Below are positions 6,924 to 14,801 of a stretch of DNA of 41,893 nucleotides, in pieces (the first letter of the stretch is position 1; the number at the start of each line of letters is the position of its first letter). Source of the stretch: Zoogloea sp. (GTDB lineage: Bacteria; Pseudomonadota; Gammaproteobacteria; Burkholderiales; Rhodocyclaceae); NCBI RefSeq assembly GCF_023150065.1, contig NZ_JAKLLN010000031.1, forward strand, positions 243-42,135, written 5' to 3'. The notes beneath the pieces were generated by a model, which searched no databases, was not told the origin of the DNA, and worked only from the letters and a program-made list of their open reading frames with translations. The position numbers were made by a program, and so were the translations under genes.

Positions 6924-8833
6924 GTGCCCGACCGGATCACCCCAAGGACGCCCCTCCCTCCCAGTTTCACCTGCTCGGAGAGAAGCGCTTCCGCCCCTTC
7001 TTCCTGACCCAGTTTCTCGGCGCCTTCAACGACAACCTGTTCAAAAACGCGCTGGTGGTGCTGCTCACCTTCCAGGCCGCCAGCTGGACGACGATTGCCC
7101 CGGAACTGCTGGCCAACCTGGCTGCCGGCATCTTCATCCTGCCCTTCTTCCTGTTCTCGGCCACAGCCGGCCAGCTTGCCGACAAGTACGACAAGGCCCG
7201 CCTGACCCGCCTGGTCAAGGTGCTGGAGATCGGCATCATGGTTGTCGCCCTGACCGGCTTCCTTCTTCATAGCCTGGTGGTGCTGTTCGGCGCACTGTTT
7301 CTGCTGGGTTGCCATTCGACCCTGTTCGGCCCGGTCAAATACGCCCTGCTACCCCAGCATCTGCGCGAGGACGAGCTGGTGGGTGGCAATGCGCTGGTGG
7401 AAGCCGGAACCTTCGTGGCGATCCTGCTCGGAACCCTGTGCGGCGGCCTGCTCGCCGGAGCCCCGAATGGTGATCTGTGGATTGCCGGCGGCGGCATCCT
7501 GGTGGCATCCGCCGGCTACCTCACCAGCCGGGGCGTACCGCCAGCCCCGGCGCCGGAGCCCGGTCTGTGCATCAACCCCAATCCCTTCACCGAGACCTGG
7601 CGCAACATCGGCTTTGCCCGGGAGAACCGGCCGGTGTTCCTGGCCATCCTCGGGATTTCCTGGTTCTGGCTCTATGGCGCCCTGTTCCTGGCCCAGTTTC
7701 CGGCCTATGCCAAAGGTGTGCTGGGGGGCGGCGAAGGCACGGTGACCCTGCTGCTGGCCACCTTCACGATGGGTATCGGGCTTGGCTCGCTGCTGTGTGA
7801 AAAACTCTCCGGTGGCCACGTGGAGATCGGCCTGGTGCCCTTCGGTTCCATCGGCCTGACCCTCTTCGGGCTGGATATCGCCTTCGCCTCCCCGGGTGTC
7901 CTTCCCGCCGGAGCACCCCTGGCCATCGGCGAAATCCTCAGCCAGCCCGGCATCTACCGGGTGCTTTTGGCGTTGCTGATGCTGGGCATGTTCGGCGGCT
8001 TCTTCATCGTGCCCCTCTACGCCATGATGCAGAGCCGCTCGGCACCCGGGCACCGGGCACGGGTGATCGCCGCCAACAACATCCTCAACGCCCTGTTCAT
8101 GGTGGTCGGGGCCCTGGGTGCCGGCGCACTGCTGGGCGCCGGGCTGTCCATGCCCATGCTTTTCGGCGTGGCCGCCATCATGAACGCGGCGGTCGCCTTC
8201 TACATCTACCGGCTGGTGCCGGAGTTCCTGCTGCGTTTCATCGTCTGGCTGCTGGTTCACACGGTGTATCGCCTGCGCACCGAAGGGCTGGAGCACATTC
8301 CGGCGGAGGGACCGGCGATCCTCATCTGCAATCACGTGAGCTTTGTCGATGCACTGGTGATCGCCGCGGCCTCACGCCGGCCGATCCGCTTCGTGATGGA
8401 CCACCGCATCTTCCGCTGGCCGGTGCTGTCCTTCGTCTTCCGTCACAGCCGGGCCATTCCCATTGCCTCCGCCAAGGAAGACCCGGCGATGATGGAGGCA
8501 GCCTTTGCCGAGGTCTCCGCGGCGCTGGCTGCCGGCGAACTGATCGGTCTGTTTCCGGAAGGGAAGATCACCGCCGACGGCGAACTGTGCCCCTTCCGCC
8601 CCGGAATTGCCCGCATCCTCGAAGCCAGGCAGGTGCCCGTCGTCCCCATGGCCCTGCGCGGGCTGTGGGGCAGCATGTTCTCCCGCAAGGATGGCCCAGC
8701 CCTAAGCCGGCCCTTGCGCCGCGGCCTGTTCAACCGCATCGAGCTGGTGGTGGGGCCTGCCCTTCCGCCGGAAACCGTCAGCCTGCCGGGCCTGCAGGTG
8801 CAGGTGGCGAGCTTGCGGGGTGACTGGAAGTAG
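6920..8833 (+). CDS. lplT: LplT-like lysophospholipid transporter fused to PlsC acyltransferase
   Basis: 637 residues with two parts. Residues about 20-430 form a 12-helix MFS transporter of the LplT type (FLGAFNDNLFKNALVVLL near the start, ADKYDKARL in the 2-3 loop). Residues about 440-637 form a PlsC acyltransferase with NHVSFVD (His472, Asp477) and FPEGKIT. LplT flips lysophosphatidylethanolamine inward for reacylation by Aas; in many proteobacteria LplT, PlsC and the ANL domain are joined in one chain. Here the ANL domain is in the separate aas gene 2.6 kb upstream, and each gene has its own PlsC domain. It starts in an ATGA overlap with the amidohydrolase and ends 15 bp from the convergent sod gene. 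Confidence 0.88.
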   Translation: MSARPDHPKDAPPSQFHLLGEKRFRPFFLTQFLGAFNDNLFKNALVVLLTFQAASWTTIAPELLANLAAGIFILPFFLFSATAGQLADKYDKARLTRLVKVLEIGIMVVALTGFLLHSLVVLFGALFLLGCHSTLFGPVKYALLPQHLREDELVGGNALVEAGTFVAILLGTLCGGLLAGAPNGDLWIAGGGILVASAGYLTSRGVPPAPAPEPGLCINPNPFTETWRNIGFARENRPVFLAILGISWFWLYGALFLAQFPAYAKGVLGGGEGTVTLLLATFTMGIGLGSLLCEKLSGGHVEIGLVPFGSIGLTLFGLDIAFASPGVLPAGAPLAIGEILSQPGIYRVLLALLMLGMFGGFFIVPLYAMMQSRSAPGHRARVIAANNILNALFMVVGALGAGALLGAGLSMPMLFGVAAIMNAAVAFYIYRLVPEFLLRFIVWLLVHTVYRLRTEGLEHIPAEGPAILICNHVSFVDALVIAAASRRPIRFVMDHRIFRWPVLSFVFRHSRAIPIASAKEDPAMMEAAFAEVSAALAAGELIGLFPEGKITADGELCPFRPGIARILEARQVPVVPMALRGLWGSMFSRKDGPALSRPLRRGLFNRIELVVGPALPPETVSLPGLQVQVASLRGDWK

Positions 8834-8848
8834 CAGGCTTTCGGGGCT

Positions 8849-9565
8849 TTATCCCAGGTTCTGCTGGGCGAATTCCCAGTTGAGGAGCTTGTCGATCAGC
8901 GCATTGACGTAGTCGGCACGACGGTTCTGGTAATCCAGATAGTAGGCGTGCTCCCACACATCGATGGTCAGCAGCGGCTTGAGGCCGACCGTCTGGGGCA
9001 GATCGGCATTGGCGGTCCTGATCACCTTGAGTTTGGCACCATCGGCCACCAGCCAGGCCCAGCCGCTGCCGAACTGGGACGTGGCAGCGGTTGCCAGCTC
9101 CTTCTTCAGGGCATCCACACTCCCGAACGAGGCTTCGATCTGCTTCTTGAGCGCTGCCGGCGGTTCGCCCCCCCCATTCGGGCGCAGGCTGTTCCAGTAG
9201 AACGTGTGGTTCCAGATCTGTGCCGCATTGTTGAAGATGGCGGTCTTGTCAGCCTTGCCAGCCGTAGCGGCAACAATCTTTTCCAGGGACAGATCAGCGA
9301 GATCCGATCCGGCCACCAGCCGGTTCAGGTTATCCACATAACCCTTGTGGTGCTTGCCGTAGTGAAAGCCGATGGTGTTGGCCGAGATCACCGGCGCCAG
9401 GGCGGAGTCCGCCCAGGGCAGGGCGGGGAGCAGGATGGGGCTGGCAGCCTGGACCGGGCGGGCCAGCCCACCCAGCGCTGTGGCGCTCAGGATACCCAGG
9501 GATGTACCGATGAACTGACGACGGCTGACACCCGTCGGGGACTCGGAATGGAGCAGCGATGACAT
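8849..9565 (-). CDS. sodB: Exported Fe-type superoxide dismutase
   Basis: 238 residues with an N-terminal extension that is a twin-arginine signal peptide ([20 protein letters not shown], with cleavage near PVQA-A). The mature part is a standard Fe/Mn superoxide dismutase: first ligand His68 in [14 protein letters not shown], second His in [10 protein letters not shown], and Asp and His in [15 protein letters not shown]. The [14 protein letters not shown] block matches the Fe type. Most SodB proteins are cytoplasmic, so a Tat-exported copy that folds with metal before export is notable. The start at 9565 is set by a strong GAGGAGAG site; an upstream start at 9601 has none. It is convergent with the lplT gene. 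Confidence 0.93.
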   Translation of the reverse strand: MSSLLHSESPTGVSRRQFIGTSLGILSATALGGLARPVQAASPILLPALPWADSALAPVISANTIGFHYGKHHKGYVDNLNRLVAGSDLADLSLEKIVAATAGKADKTAIFNNAAQIWNHTFYWNSLRPNGGGEPPAALKKQIEASFGSVDALKKELATAATSQFGSGWAWLVADGAKLKVIRTANADLPQTVGLKPLLTIDVWEHAYYLDYQNRRADYVNALIDKLLNWEFAQQNLG

Positions 9566-9673
9566 GGGGACTCTCCTCTGTGGGATCAATGGGTCCGGCA
9601 AGGGAAGGTCTCGCCGGAGACGGCATTATTCGCCACTCTGCAAGCCTCATGTCATGAATCGGTGCCGATCCTT

Positions 9674-10219
9674 TCAGGATGCGGGATGAACCTGCTGAAG
9701 CTGCAGGCTGAGGGTCGTCTCGCCGCCCGAGAACCAGATCTGCCCATCCTGGATCGTGCAGCTGAGGTTCATGGAACGCTCGGCCAGGGCAGCCAGGGCC
9801 CGGGAATCCTCCTGGGTTACGGCCAGCACCCGCAGGTTGCTCAGCTTGCCCAGGGTGGCAGCGTCCTTTTGCCACCAGATATCCACAACCCGCCCACCGT
9901 AGGCCAGCACGATCACTTCGTCCGCCCGCCCGGCAGCCCGCCGCAGCAGGCGTTCATCGGGCAGGCCCACCTCGATCCACTGCAGGATGCGCCCGGTGTC
10001 GTCCTTGTTCCACAGGGCCGGCTCGTCATCGCTGGAGATCCCACGGCCAAACTCCAGACGCTCCGCCGCATGCAGCGCAAAGGCCAGCACCCGCACCATC
10101 ATGCGCTCGTCCGTCTCGGACGGATGGCGGGCGATGGTCAGGCTGTGCTCGGCAAAATACCCCCGATCCAGATCGGAGACGGCGAGGGTGGCACGGAAGA
10201 TGGTGGATTTGAGAGCCAT
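9674..10219 (-). CDS. yaeQ: YaeQ family protein
   Basis: 181 residues with the hallmark opening MALKSTIFRATLAVSDLDRG, then YFAEHSLTIARHPSETDERM and LWNKDDTGRILQWIEVGLPD. YaeQ proteins are small, widely conserved in gammaproteobacteria and betaproteobacteria and structurally related to PD-(D/E)XK nucleases; the biological role is not settled. The longer reading (12 extra residues) is not conserved, so I start at the ATG at 10217-10219. It is 108 bp downstream of the sod start and on the same strand as its neighbours. Confidence 0.9.
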   Translation of the reverse strand: MALKSTIFRATLAVSDLDRGYFAEHSLTIARHPSETDERMMVRVLAFALHAAERLEFGRGISSDDEPALWNKDDTGRILQWIEVGLPDERLLRRAAGRADEVIVLAYGGRVVDIWWQKDAATLGKLSNLRVLAVTQEDSRALAALAERSMNLSCTIQDGQIWFSGGETTLSLQLQQVHPAS

Positions 10220-10288
10220 GGCAGGAACCCGGAGGGTCAACGAAAAACCGGGCACAGGGCCCGGTTCGGGAAGGACAACTGGCGGAAA

Positions 10289-10681
10289 TTACTTGCCGAC
10301 AGCAGCCTTGGCCTTGTCAGCCGCATCCTTGGCCGCATCGGCGGTGGCAGCAACGGCTTCCTTGCCGGCTTCCTTGGCAGCGCCAGCAGCTTCCTTGGCG
10401 GCGGAAACAGCATCCTTGGCCGCATCCTTGGTAGCTTCGACCGCTTCCTTACCCGCTTCCTTGGTTGCCTCAACGGCTTCCTTGCCTGCTTCCTTCGCGG
10501 CACCGGCAGCGTCCTTGGTGGCTTCGGCGGCCTGCTTGGCGGCCTCTTCAGCCTTCACGGCAGCTTCCTTGGCCGCATCGACGACGGGCGCGGGCGCCGG
10601 AACGGGGGCTTCTTCCTTTTTGGAACAGGCAGCCAGGCCAAGGGCGATGAGGGCGGCGAGGGCGAGGGAACGGGTATTCAT
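10289..10681 (-). CDS. Ala/Lys/Glu-rich repeat lipoprotein
   Basis: 130 residues. The signal peptide MNTRSLALAALIALGLAAC ends in a lipobox (LAAC, lipidated Cys19), followed by SKKEEAPVPAPAPVVDA. The rest is an almost pure run of Ala, Lys, Glu, Asp and Thr with a repeating AKEAGKEAVEAT / ATKDAAKDA unit of about 11-12 residues, predicted as one long amphipathic helix like LEA or apolipoprotein repeats. The DNA shows matching near-identical blocks (gcttccttggc/gctt), so copy number may vary. A GGAGAG site precedes the ATG at 10681. Function unknown; envelope binding or stress protection is only a guess. Confidence 0.85.
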   Translation of the reverse strand: MNTRSLALAALIALGLAACSKKEEAPVPAPAPVVDAAKEAAVKAEEAAKQAAEATKDAAGAAKEAGKEAVEATKEAGKEAVEATKDAAKDAVSAAKEAAGAAKEAGKEAVAATADAAKDAADKAKAAVGK

Positions 10682-10846
10682 GAATGACTCTCCAGCTGGG
10701 TGGTTATCAAAAGGGTTGAACCTTGGGTGAAACTCCGTCCGCCTTGGCAGACATGCTGCATACAACGCCGCGGGCCACAAAAGGATGACGACCGCAACAA
10801 AAGGCAACAAGGCCCCGGAGGACCTCGCTTGTCTTCCGGGAACGGC

Positions 10847-11407
10847 TTACTTGACGCGGTTGCGGTACTCGTCGGTGCGGGTGTCGATTTCGATCTTGTC
10901 GCCGATTTCAACGAAGGCCGGGACGGACAGCTCGAAGCCGCTCGGCGCAATGCGGGCCGGCTTCAGCACCTTGCCGGAGGTGTCGCCCTTGACGGCGGGC
11001 TCGGTGTATTCGACTTCGCGGACCACGGTGGTGGGCAGATCCACGGAGATGGCCTTGCCGTTGTAGAACACCACTTCACAGGGCATGCCGTCGATCAGGT
11101 ACTTGAGGGCGTCGGTCATGTTCTCGGCTTCGACCTCGTACTGCTCGTACTCGGCGTCCATGAACACGTACATCGGGTCAGCAAAGTAGGAGTAGGTCAC
11201 TTCCTTGCGATCGAGCACCACGATCTCGAACTTGTCGTCAGCCTTGTAAACCGACTCGGACGGGGCGCCGGTGAGCAGGTTCTTGAGCTTCATCTTGACG
11301 ACAGCGGCGTTACGGCCGGACTTGTTGTACTCGGCTTTCTGAACCACCAGGGGGTCGGCACCCACCATGATCACGTTGCCGGAGCGGAGTTCCATTGCGG
11401 TTTTCAT
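10847..11407 (-). CDS. efp: Translation elongation factor P (Arg32 type)
   Basis: 186 residues, normal length, with the three EF-P beta-barrel domains (KOW-like N domain, then [23 protein letters not shown], and the C-terminal domain with [22 protein letters not shown]). EF-P rescues ribosomes stalled on consecutive prolines. The loop that reaches the peptidyl centre reads [10 protein letters not shown] with Arg32 at the tip, not Lys34 as in E. coli. Arg32 EF-P is activated by rhamnosylation by EarP, whose gene is immediately upstream on the same strand. The start was moved to the ATG at 11405-11407 to fit the family N-terminus ([12 protein letters not shown]). Confidence 0.97.
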   Translation of the reverse strand: MKTAMELRSGNVIMVGADPLVVQKAEYNKSGRNAAVVKMKLKNLLTGAPSESVYKADDKFEIVVLDRKEVTYSYFADPMYVFMDAEYEQYEVEAENMTDALKYLIDGMPCEVVFYNGKAISVDLPTTVVREVEYTEPAVKGDTSGKVLKPARIAPSGFELSVPAFVEIGDKIEIDTRTDEYRNRVK

Positions 11408-11464
11408 GCTGTTTCCTGCTTGCTGAAGTTGGCGCGGCACGTGCCACGGTAAATAGGTAACTTA

Positions 11465-12631
11465 TTATTCTATCTCAACTTTACAGAATCGCACCAGATT
11501 CCCGGCGAGGTCACCAGCGCCCTGCAACTGTAGCGACCACGTCGGAGCGTGACCCGCCAGGGCCGGCAGGGCGGCTTCGAAGGCCGGCCAGCAGGCACCC
11601 ACGCCTTCGCCCCCATTCCAGGCACGCCAGAATTCCTCCACCGCCTGGGCCGTCGACGGGCTCAACCCCGCCAGATAGCGCGTCATGAAGGCGTTCAGCT
11701 TTTCCAGATGCGCGTCTTCCTGCTGCGCATAGATGTGCCACACAAAGGGCACTTCGGCCCACTGCGCACGCACGAAGGAATCCTCACCGCGCACGAAATT
11801 CAGATCGCAGGCCCACAGAAGCTCGTCGTAGCGGGACTGCTCGACGAAGGGCAGCACCGTGACGCTGAGATTGCCCTTCCGGAGCCGGTCGCCGGGCTGC
11901 AGGCCGCTCACCCCAAACCAGGCAGCGAGCCCGGGAAGAACCCGCCCCTCCGGCACCAGGCACAGCACCTGCCGTTTGCCCTTGGACCAGCTCGCCAGCA
12001 ACTCCCCCAGGCCCGGATTCTCATAGGCAAACAGGGACACCAGACATTGCCCGGGTTCCCGCGGAGAAAGACCGAAGAAGCGGCGAAACGCATCTTCCGA
12101 AAACTGGCTGCGCCGGACCGTCAGATCGGCCTCGCGCAGCAGTCCGCCGGTGCCGTCATCCAGGCCGGGGAAGAAGAAATGCTGGACCAGGGGCAAGGCC
12201 GGGTGTGGCGAAGGCAGGCCGTGACAACCGGCAACCCAGGATTCGGCGCTCAGGTATTCGAGGTTGATCCAGCGGGGGCGCGGTACACAGCGGGCCATCG
12301 TGGCCAGGAAGATGTCCGGCAGGCTTCCAGCAAAGGCGGCAATCACCACTTCGCCCGGAAGCACCTCGCCCAGGGGTTCAACCCAGTGGCGAATCTCCAC
12401 GCCATCCACCTGTTGGCAGGCTGCCTGCGGATCCAGGGCCGGGATCAGACGGCGCGCGCTCTTCAGGTCGTCGACCCACAAACGGACGGCGAGCCCGTGC
12501 TCCGCAACCAGCTGACGGGCCAGACGCCAGCAGACGCCGATGTCTCCGAAATTGTCCACAACCGGGCAGAAGATGTCCCAGCAGGGTGCCGGAGCGGTGG
12601 GAAGACCGGATGGCTGCAGTTCGCTGGTCAA
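11465..12631 (-). CDS. earP: EF-P arginine-32 rhamnosyltransferase EarP
   Basis: About 388 residues. The family opening CWDIFCPVVDNFGDIGVCW is present, followed by RLARQLVAEHGLAVRLWVDD, INLEYLSAE and the C-terminal GEDSFVRAQWAEVPFVWHIY block. EarP is a GT-B glycosyltransferase that transfers rhamnose from dTDP-beta-L-rhamnose to Arg32 of EF-P. It lies 57 bp upstream of efp on the same strand. The start is uncertain: the open frame extends to a GTG at 12742, but conserved sequence begins near residue 55 of that reading and no ATG lies between. I give the TTG at 12629-12631; no clear ribosome-binding site is visible for either. Confidence 0.9.
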   Translation of the reverse strand: MTSELQPSGLPTAPAPCWDIFCPVVDNFGDIGVCWRLARQLVAEHGLAVRLWVDDLKSARRLIPALDPQAACQQVDGVEIRHWVEPLGEVLPGEVVIAAFAGSLPDIFLATMARCVPRPRWINLEYLSAESWVAGCHGLPSPHPALPLVQHFFFPGLDDGTGGLLREADLTVRRSQFSEDAFRRFFGLSPREPGQCLVSLFAYENPGLGELLASWSKGKRQVLCLVPEGRVLPGLAAWFGVSGLQPGDRLRKGNLSVTVLPFVEQSRYDELLWACDLNFVRGEDSFVRAQWAEVPFVWHIYAQQEDAHLEKLNAFMTRYLAGLSPSTAQAVEEFWRAWNGGEGVGACWPAFEAALPALAGHAPTWSLQLQGAGDLAGNLVRFCKVEIE

Positions 12632-12793
12632 GATTGGGGATAAACCGGGGTAAAAAGCTCGGGCAAATTGTGCACAAAGCCGTTCGCCGAATCGAGGGCA
12701 AATTTGCTCAACAATCACCACACAGCCTGACCAGACCTTCACCGACAGCTTTATGAACTGGCTATCTCCATGAAAAACATCAGAATAAAGTGG

Positions 12794-12802
12794 TTATCCA
12801 CA
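12794..12802. promoter_or_regulatory. DnaA box (exact TTATCCACA)
   Basis: Exact E. coli R1/R4-type DnaA box, followed by GAAAA, next to the AT-rich stretch 12806-12870. Confidence 0.6.
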
Positions 12803-13170
12803 GAAAAGTGACGAGCTATATAGTTAACAGTATTTATATGTAAACAAAAACAGTAAACAAAACAGGGATACACCAAAACTGCCCACTGAAGCCCCCTTTG
12901 AAGGCGAAACCCCAGCAGAGGAAAAAAGTGGAACCGCCTCTGAAGACATCCGACAACTTCAACCTGACTCCTGCCCGATCCGTGAATTTCCCTCCGGGAG
13001 ATCCGGGGTCTGTGCACAAGTACCCGGGGGAAGCTCCGGAAAAAATGTGGACAACCCTCCATCCAGCCCGGAGCTCAGGAATCGTCCCCAAACCGTCCCA
13101 CTCTTTCCCGTCCCCTTTTCCAGAGCTTTCTACAGAAAGCAAGGCACTGTTTTAAAATTAAAATATGTAC

Positions 13171-13179
13171 TTATCCACA
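13171..13179. promoter_or_regulatory. DnaA box (exact TTATCCACA)
   Basis: Second exact DnaA box in the same orientation and with the same GAAAA extension as the box at 12794. It sits inside the AT-rich stretch 13145-13250, a possible unwinding element. Confidence 0.6.
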
Positions 13180-13350
13180 GAAAATAGTCGTACACAGTAA
13201 ACATGTACTTATATATATAAAGAAAAATACAAGAACAAACCCTGAACAACTTTCTGCCCTACCGCAGGGGGCCCATACGGGTTGATCCCAAGCGCAGGCT
13301 TGCAGGACCTCCCCCATAATCCGGGGCCCTCCTGCCCAAGGCAGTCCTCC

Positions 13351-14256
13351 ATGTCCGCGCATCGTTTGCCCCGAGCTCTCTTCCATCCCTACCTGCTGTT
13401 GACGCTGACCGTCCTGTTCTGGTCGGGCAACATGGTGGTGGGGCGCGGATTGCGGGAGGCTGTTCCACCCATGAGCCTGGCCTTTGCGCGCTGGAGTCTG
13501 GCGCTGCTGCTGACCCTTCCCTTCGCCTGGCCCCATCTGAAGGCCCTGCGGGGCATGACACGGAAGCAGTGGGGCGTTCTGGCCGTGCTGGGGGTGCTGG
13601 GCGTCGGTGCCTACAACACCCTGGCCTACGTGGCGCTGGTGCACACCACGGCAACCAATGCGGCGCTGCTCAATTCCTTCATCCCGATCGCCATCATTGC
13701 CATCTCCTGGTTCATGGGGCACCGGGCCACCCTGGTGGAGTCCGTTGGGGTGGGGGTGTCCTTTGTCGGGGTGATGACCATCGTCAGTCGGGGGGATCTG
13801 GCCGTGCTGGCAGGCCTGAGCCTTAACGTCGGCGATCTGTGGATGCTGGCGGCCGTCCTCTCCTGGGCGCTGTACACCCTCGGGTTGCGCTGGCGGCCAG
13901 CCGGTCTGCACCCCATGGCCCTGCTGGCAACCCTGACAGTGATCGGGCTGATGGTGCTGGCACCGCTAGCATGGTGGGAGCTGGCATCCGGTGCGCAGTT
14001 GCAGCTGACGCCCTCCGCCCTCGCCGGAGTGGCCTATACCGGGATCTTTCCGGCTTTTCTCGGCTATGTTTTCTACAACCGGGCGGTGGGCGAGGTGGGG
14101 GCTTCCCGGGCCGGCCTGTTCATCCATCTGATGCCGGCCTTCAGCACCATCCTGGCCACGCTCTTCCTCGGGGAAGTGCCTAGGGCGTACCATTTTTTCG
14201 GAATTGCGTTAATTCTGACCGGCATCTGGCTGACGACCGGTTTCAAGAAAGGCTAG
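13351..14256 (+). CDS. EamA/DMT-family transporter
   Basis: 301 residues with ten predicted membrane helices in two EamA repeats (PYLLLTLTVLFWSGNMVVGR at the start of repeat one; GDLWMLAAVLSWALYTLGLR at the start of repeat two). The family exports small metabolites or amino acids in the drug/metabolite transporter superfamily; the substrate cannot be assigned. The open frame extends 23 codons upstream, but those residues are not transporter-like, so I start at ATG 13351. It is the first gene rightward of the AT-rich DnaA-box region and 28 bp upstream of the next gene. Confidence 0.88.
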   Translation: MSAHRLPRALFHPYLLLTLTVLFWSGNMVVGRGLREAVPPMSLAFARWSLALLLTLPFAWPHLKALRGMTRKQWGVLAVLGVLGVGAYNTLAYVALVHTTATNAALLNSFIPIAIIAISWFMGHRATLVESVGVGVSFVGVMTIVSRGDLAVLAGLSLNVGDLWMLAAVLSWALYTLGLRWRPAGLHPMALLATLTVIGLMVLAPLAWWELASGAQLQLTPSALAGVAYTGIFPAFLGYVFYNRAVGEVGASRAGLFIHLMPAFSTILATLFLGEVPRAYHFFGIALILTGIWLTTGFKKG

Positions 14257-14284
14257 ACTGCAGGGCTCACTTTGGGAGCCGCCC

Positions 14285-14758
14285 TTGCATTTCGAACACC
14301 TCATCGAGATCAACAACCCCCTCAATCCGCTCATCGAGCCCTTGAGCGTGGAACAGGTCTGGCACGGCCTGATGTACCGGGTGGAAGAGCCCACCGTGTT
14401 CCTGCCCGGGCTCGAGCGCTGCACGATCCTGTCGCGTCAGGCCGAGCGGGTGGAGCGCGAGCTGCATTTCGGTCCGGCCAGCGTGCGCGACACGGTCACC
14501 TTCCGGCATCTCGAATGGGTCTGTTTCGAGTCTGCCGCGACGGCTGAACATGCCGGCGGGCGCCTGACCATCCGTTTCGATCAGCCCGCCCCCGACCATC
14601 TTTACCTGCGCTTCACCTACGAAACCACCTTGCCCGACGGCCTCGGGGCTGCCGAAGGCGTGCAGGTATCCGAGTATGTGAAGGCCGCCTACCGGGAGTC
14701 CGACCTGGACACCGTCCGCATCATCCGTCTGATCGCGGCCAACGGCCGGCCCCAGTGA
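14285..14758 (+). CDS. AtaL-like protein (DUF1857, SRPBCC fold)
   Basis: 157 residues. The pattern ([39 protein letters not shown], then [18 protein letters not shown] at the C-terminus) is that of the DUF1857/AtaL group, small START/Bet v1-like hydrophobic-pocket proteins without an assigned role in bacteria. The start is a TTG at 14285 preceded by a good GGGAG site (about 14274-14278); no ATG fits. It is 28 bp after the EamA gene and 43 bp before the aminotransferase, so the three may be cotranscribed. Confidence 0.8.
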   Translation: MHFEHLIEINNPLNPLIEPLSVEQVWHGLMYRVEEPTVFLPGLERCTILSRQAERVERELHFGPASVRDTVTFRHLEWVCFESAATAEHAGGRLTIRFDQPAPDHLYLRFTYETTLPDGLGAAEGVQVSEYVKAAYRESDLDTVRIIRLIAANGRPQ

Positions 14759-14801
14759 GGGCTCCGGAGCCCGACACACTAGAATGACATCAGGAGACAC
14801 C

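Larger units (their letters stand above)
12632..13350. other. AT-rich intergenic region with DnaA boxes; candidate replication origin
   Basis: No convincing gene lies in these ~720 bp; open frames here are short and unlike any family I know. Two exact TTATCCACA boxes (12794-12802, 13171-13179) share the longer identity TTATCCACAGAAAA. Near matches to TGTGGATAA are at 12635-12643 (TGGGGATAA), 12669-12677 and 13011-13019 (TGTGCACAA) and 13046-13054 (TGTGGACAA). Two AT-rich stretches (about 12770-12870 and 13145-13250) flank a GC-richer middle. CAGTAAACA is repeated at 12851 and 13195, and ATGTACTTAT at 13165 and 13203. Genes diverge from it on both sides. Confidence 0.5.

Noticed and set aside
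10237-10650. Alternate-frame repeats opposite the Ala/Lys lipoprotein
   Set aside because: Low-complexity shadows of the repeat gene on both strands.
12751-13142. Short minus-strand frames in the DnaA-box region
   Set aside because: Two overlapping frames of about 100 codons with no ribosome-binding site, no domain and no codon bias; treated as non-coding.
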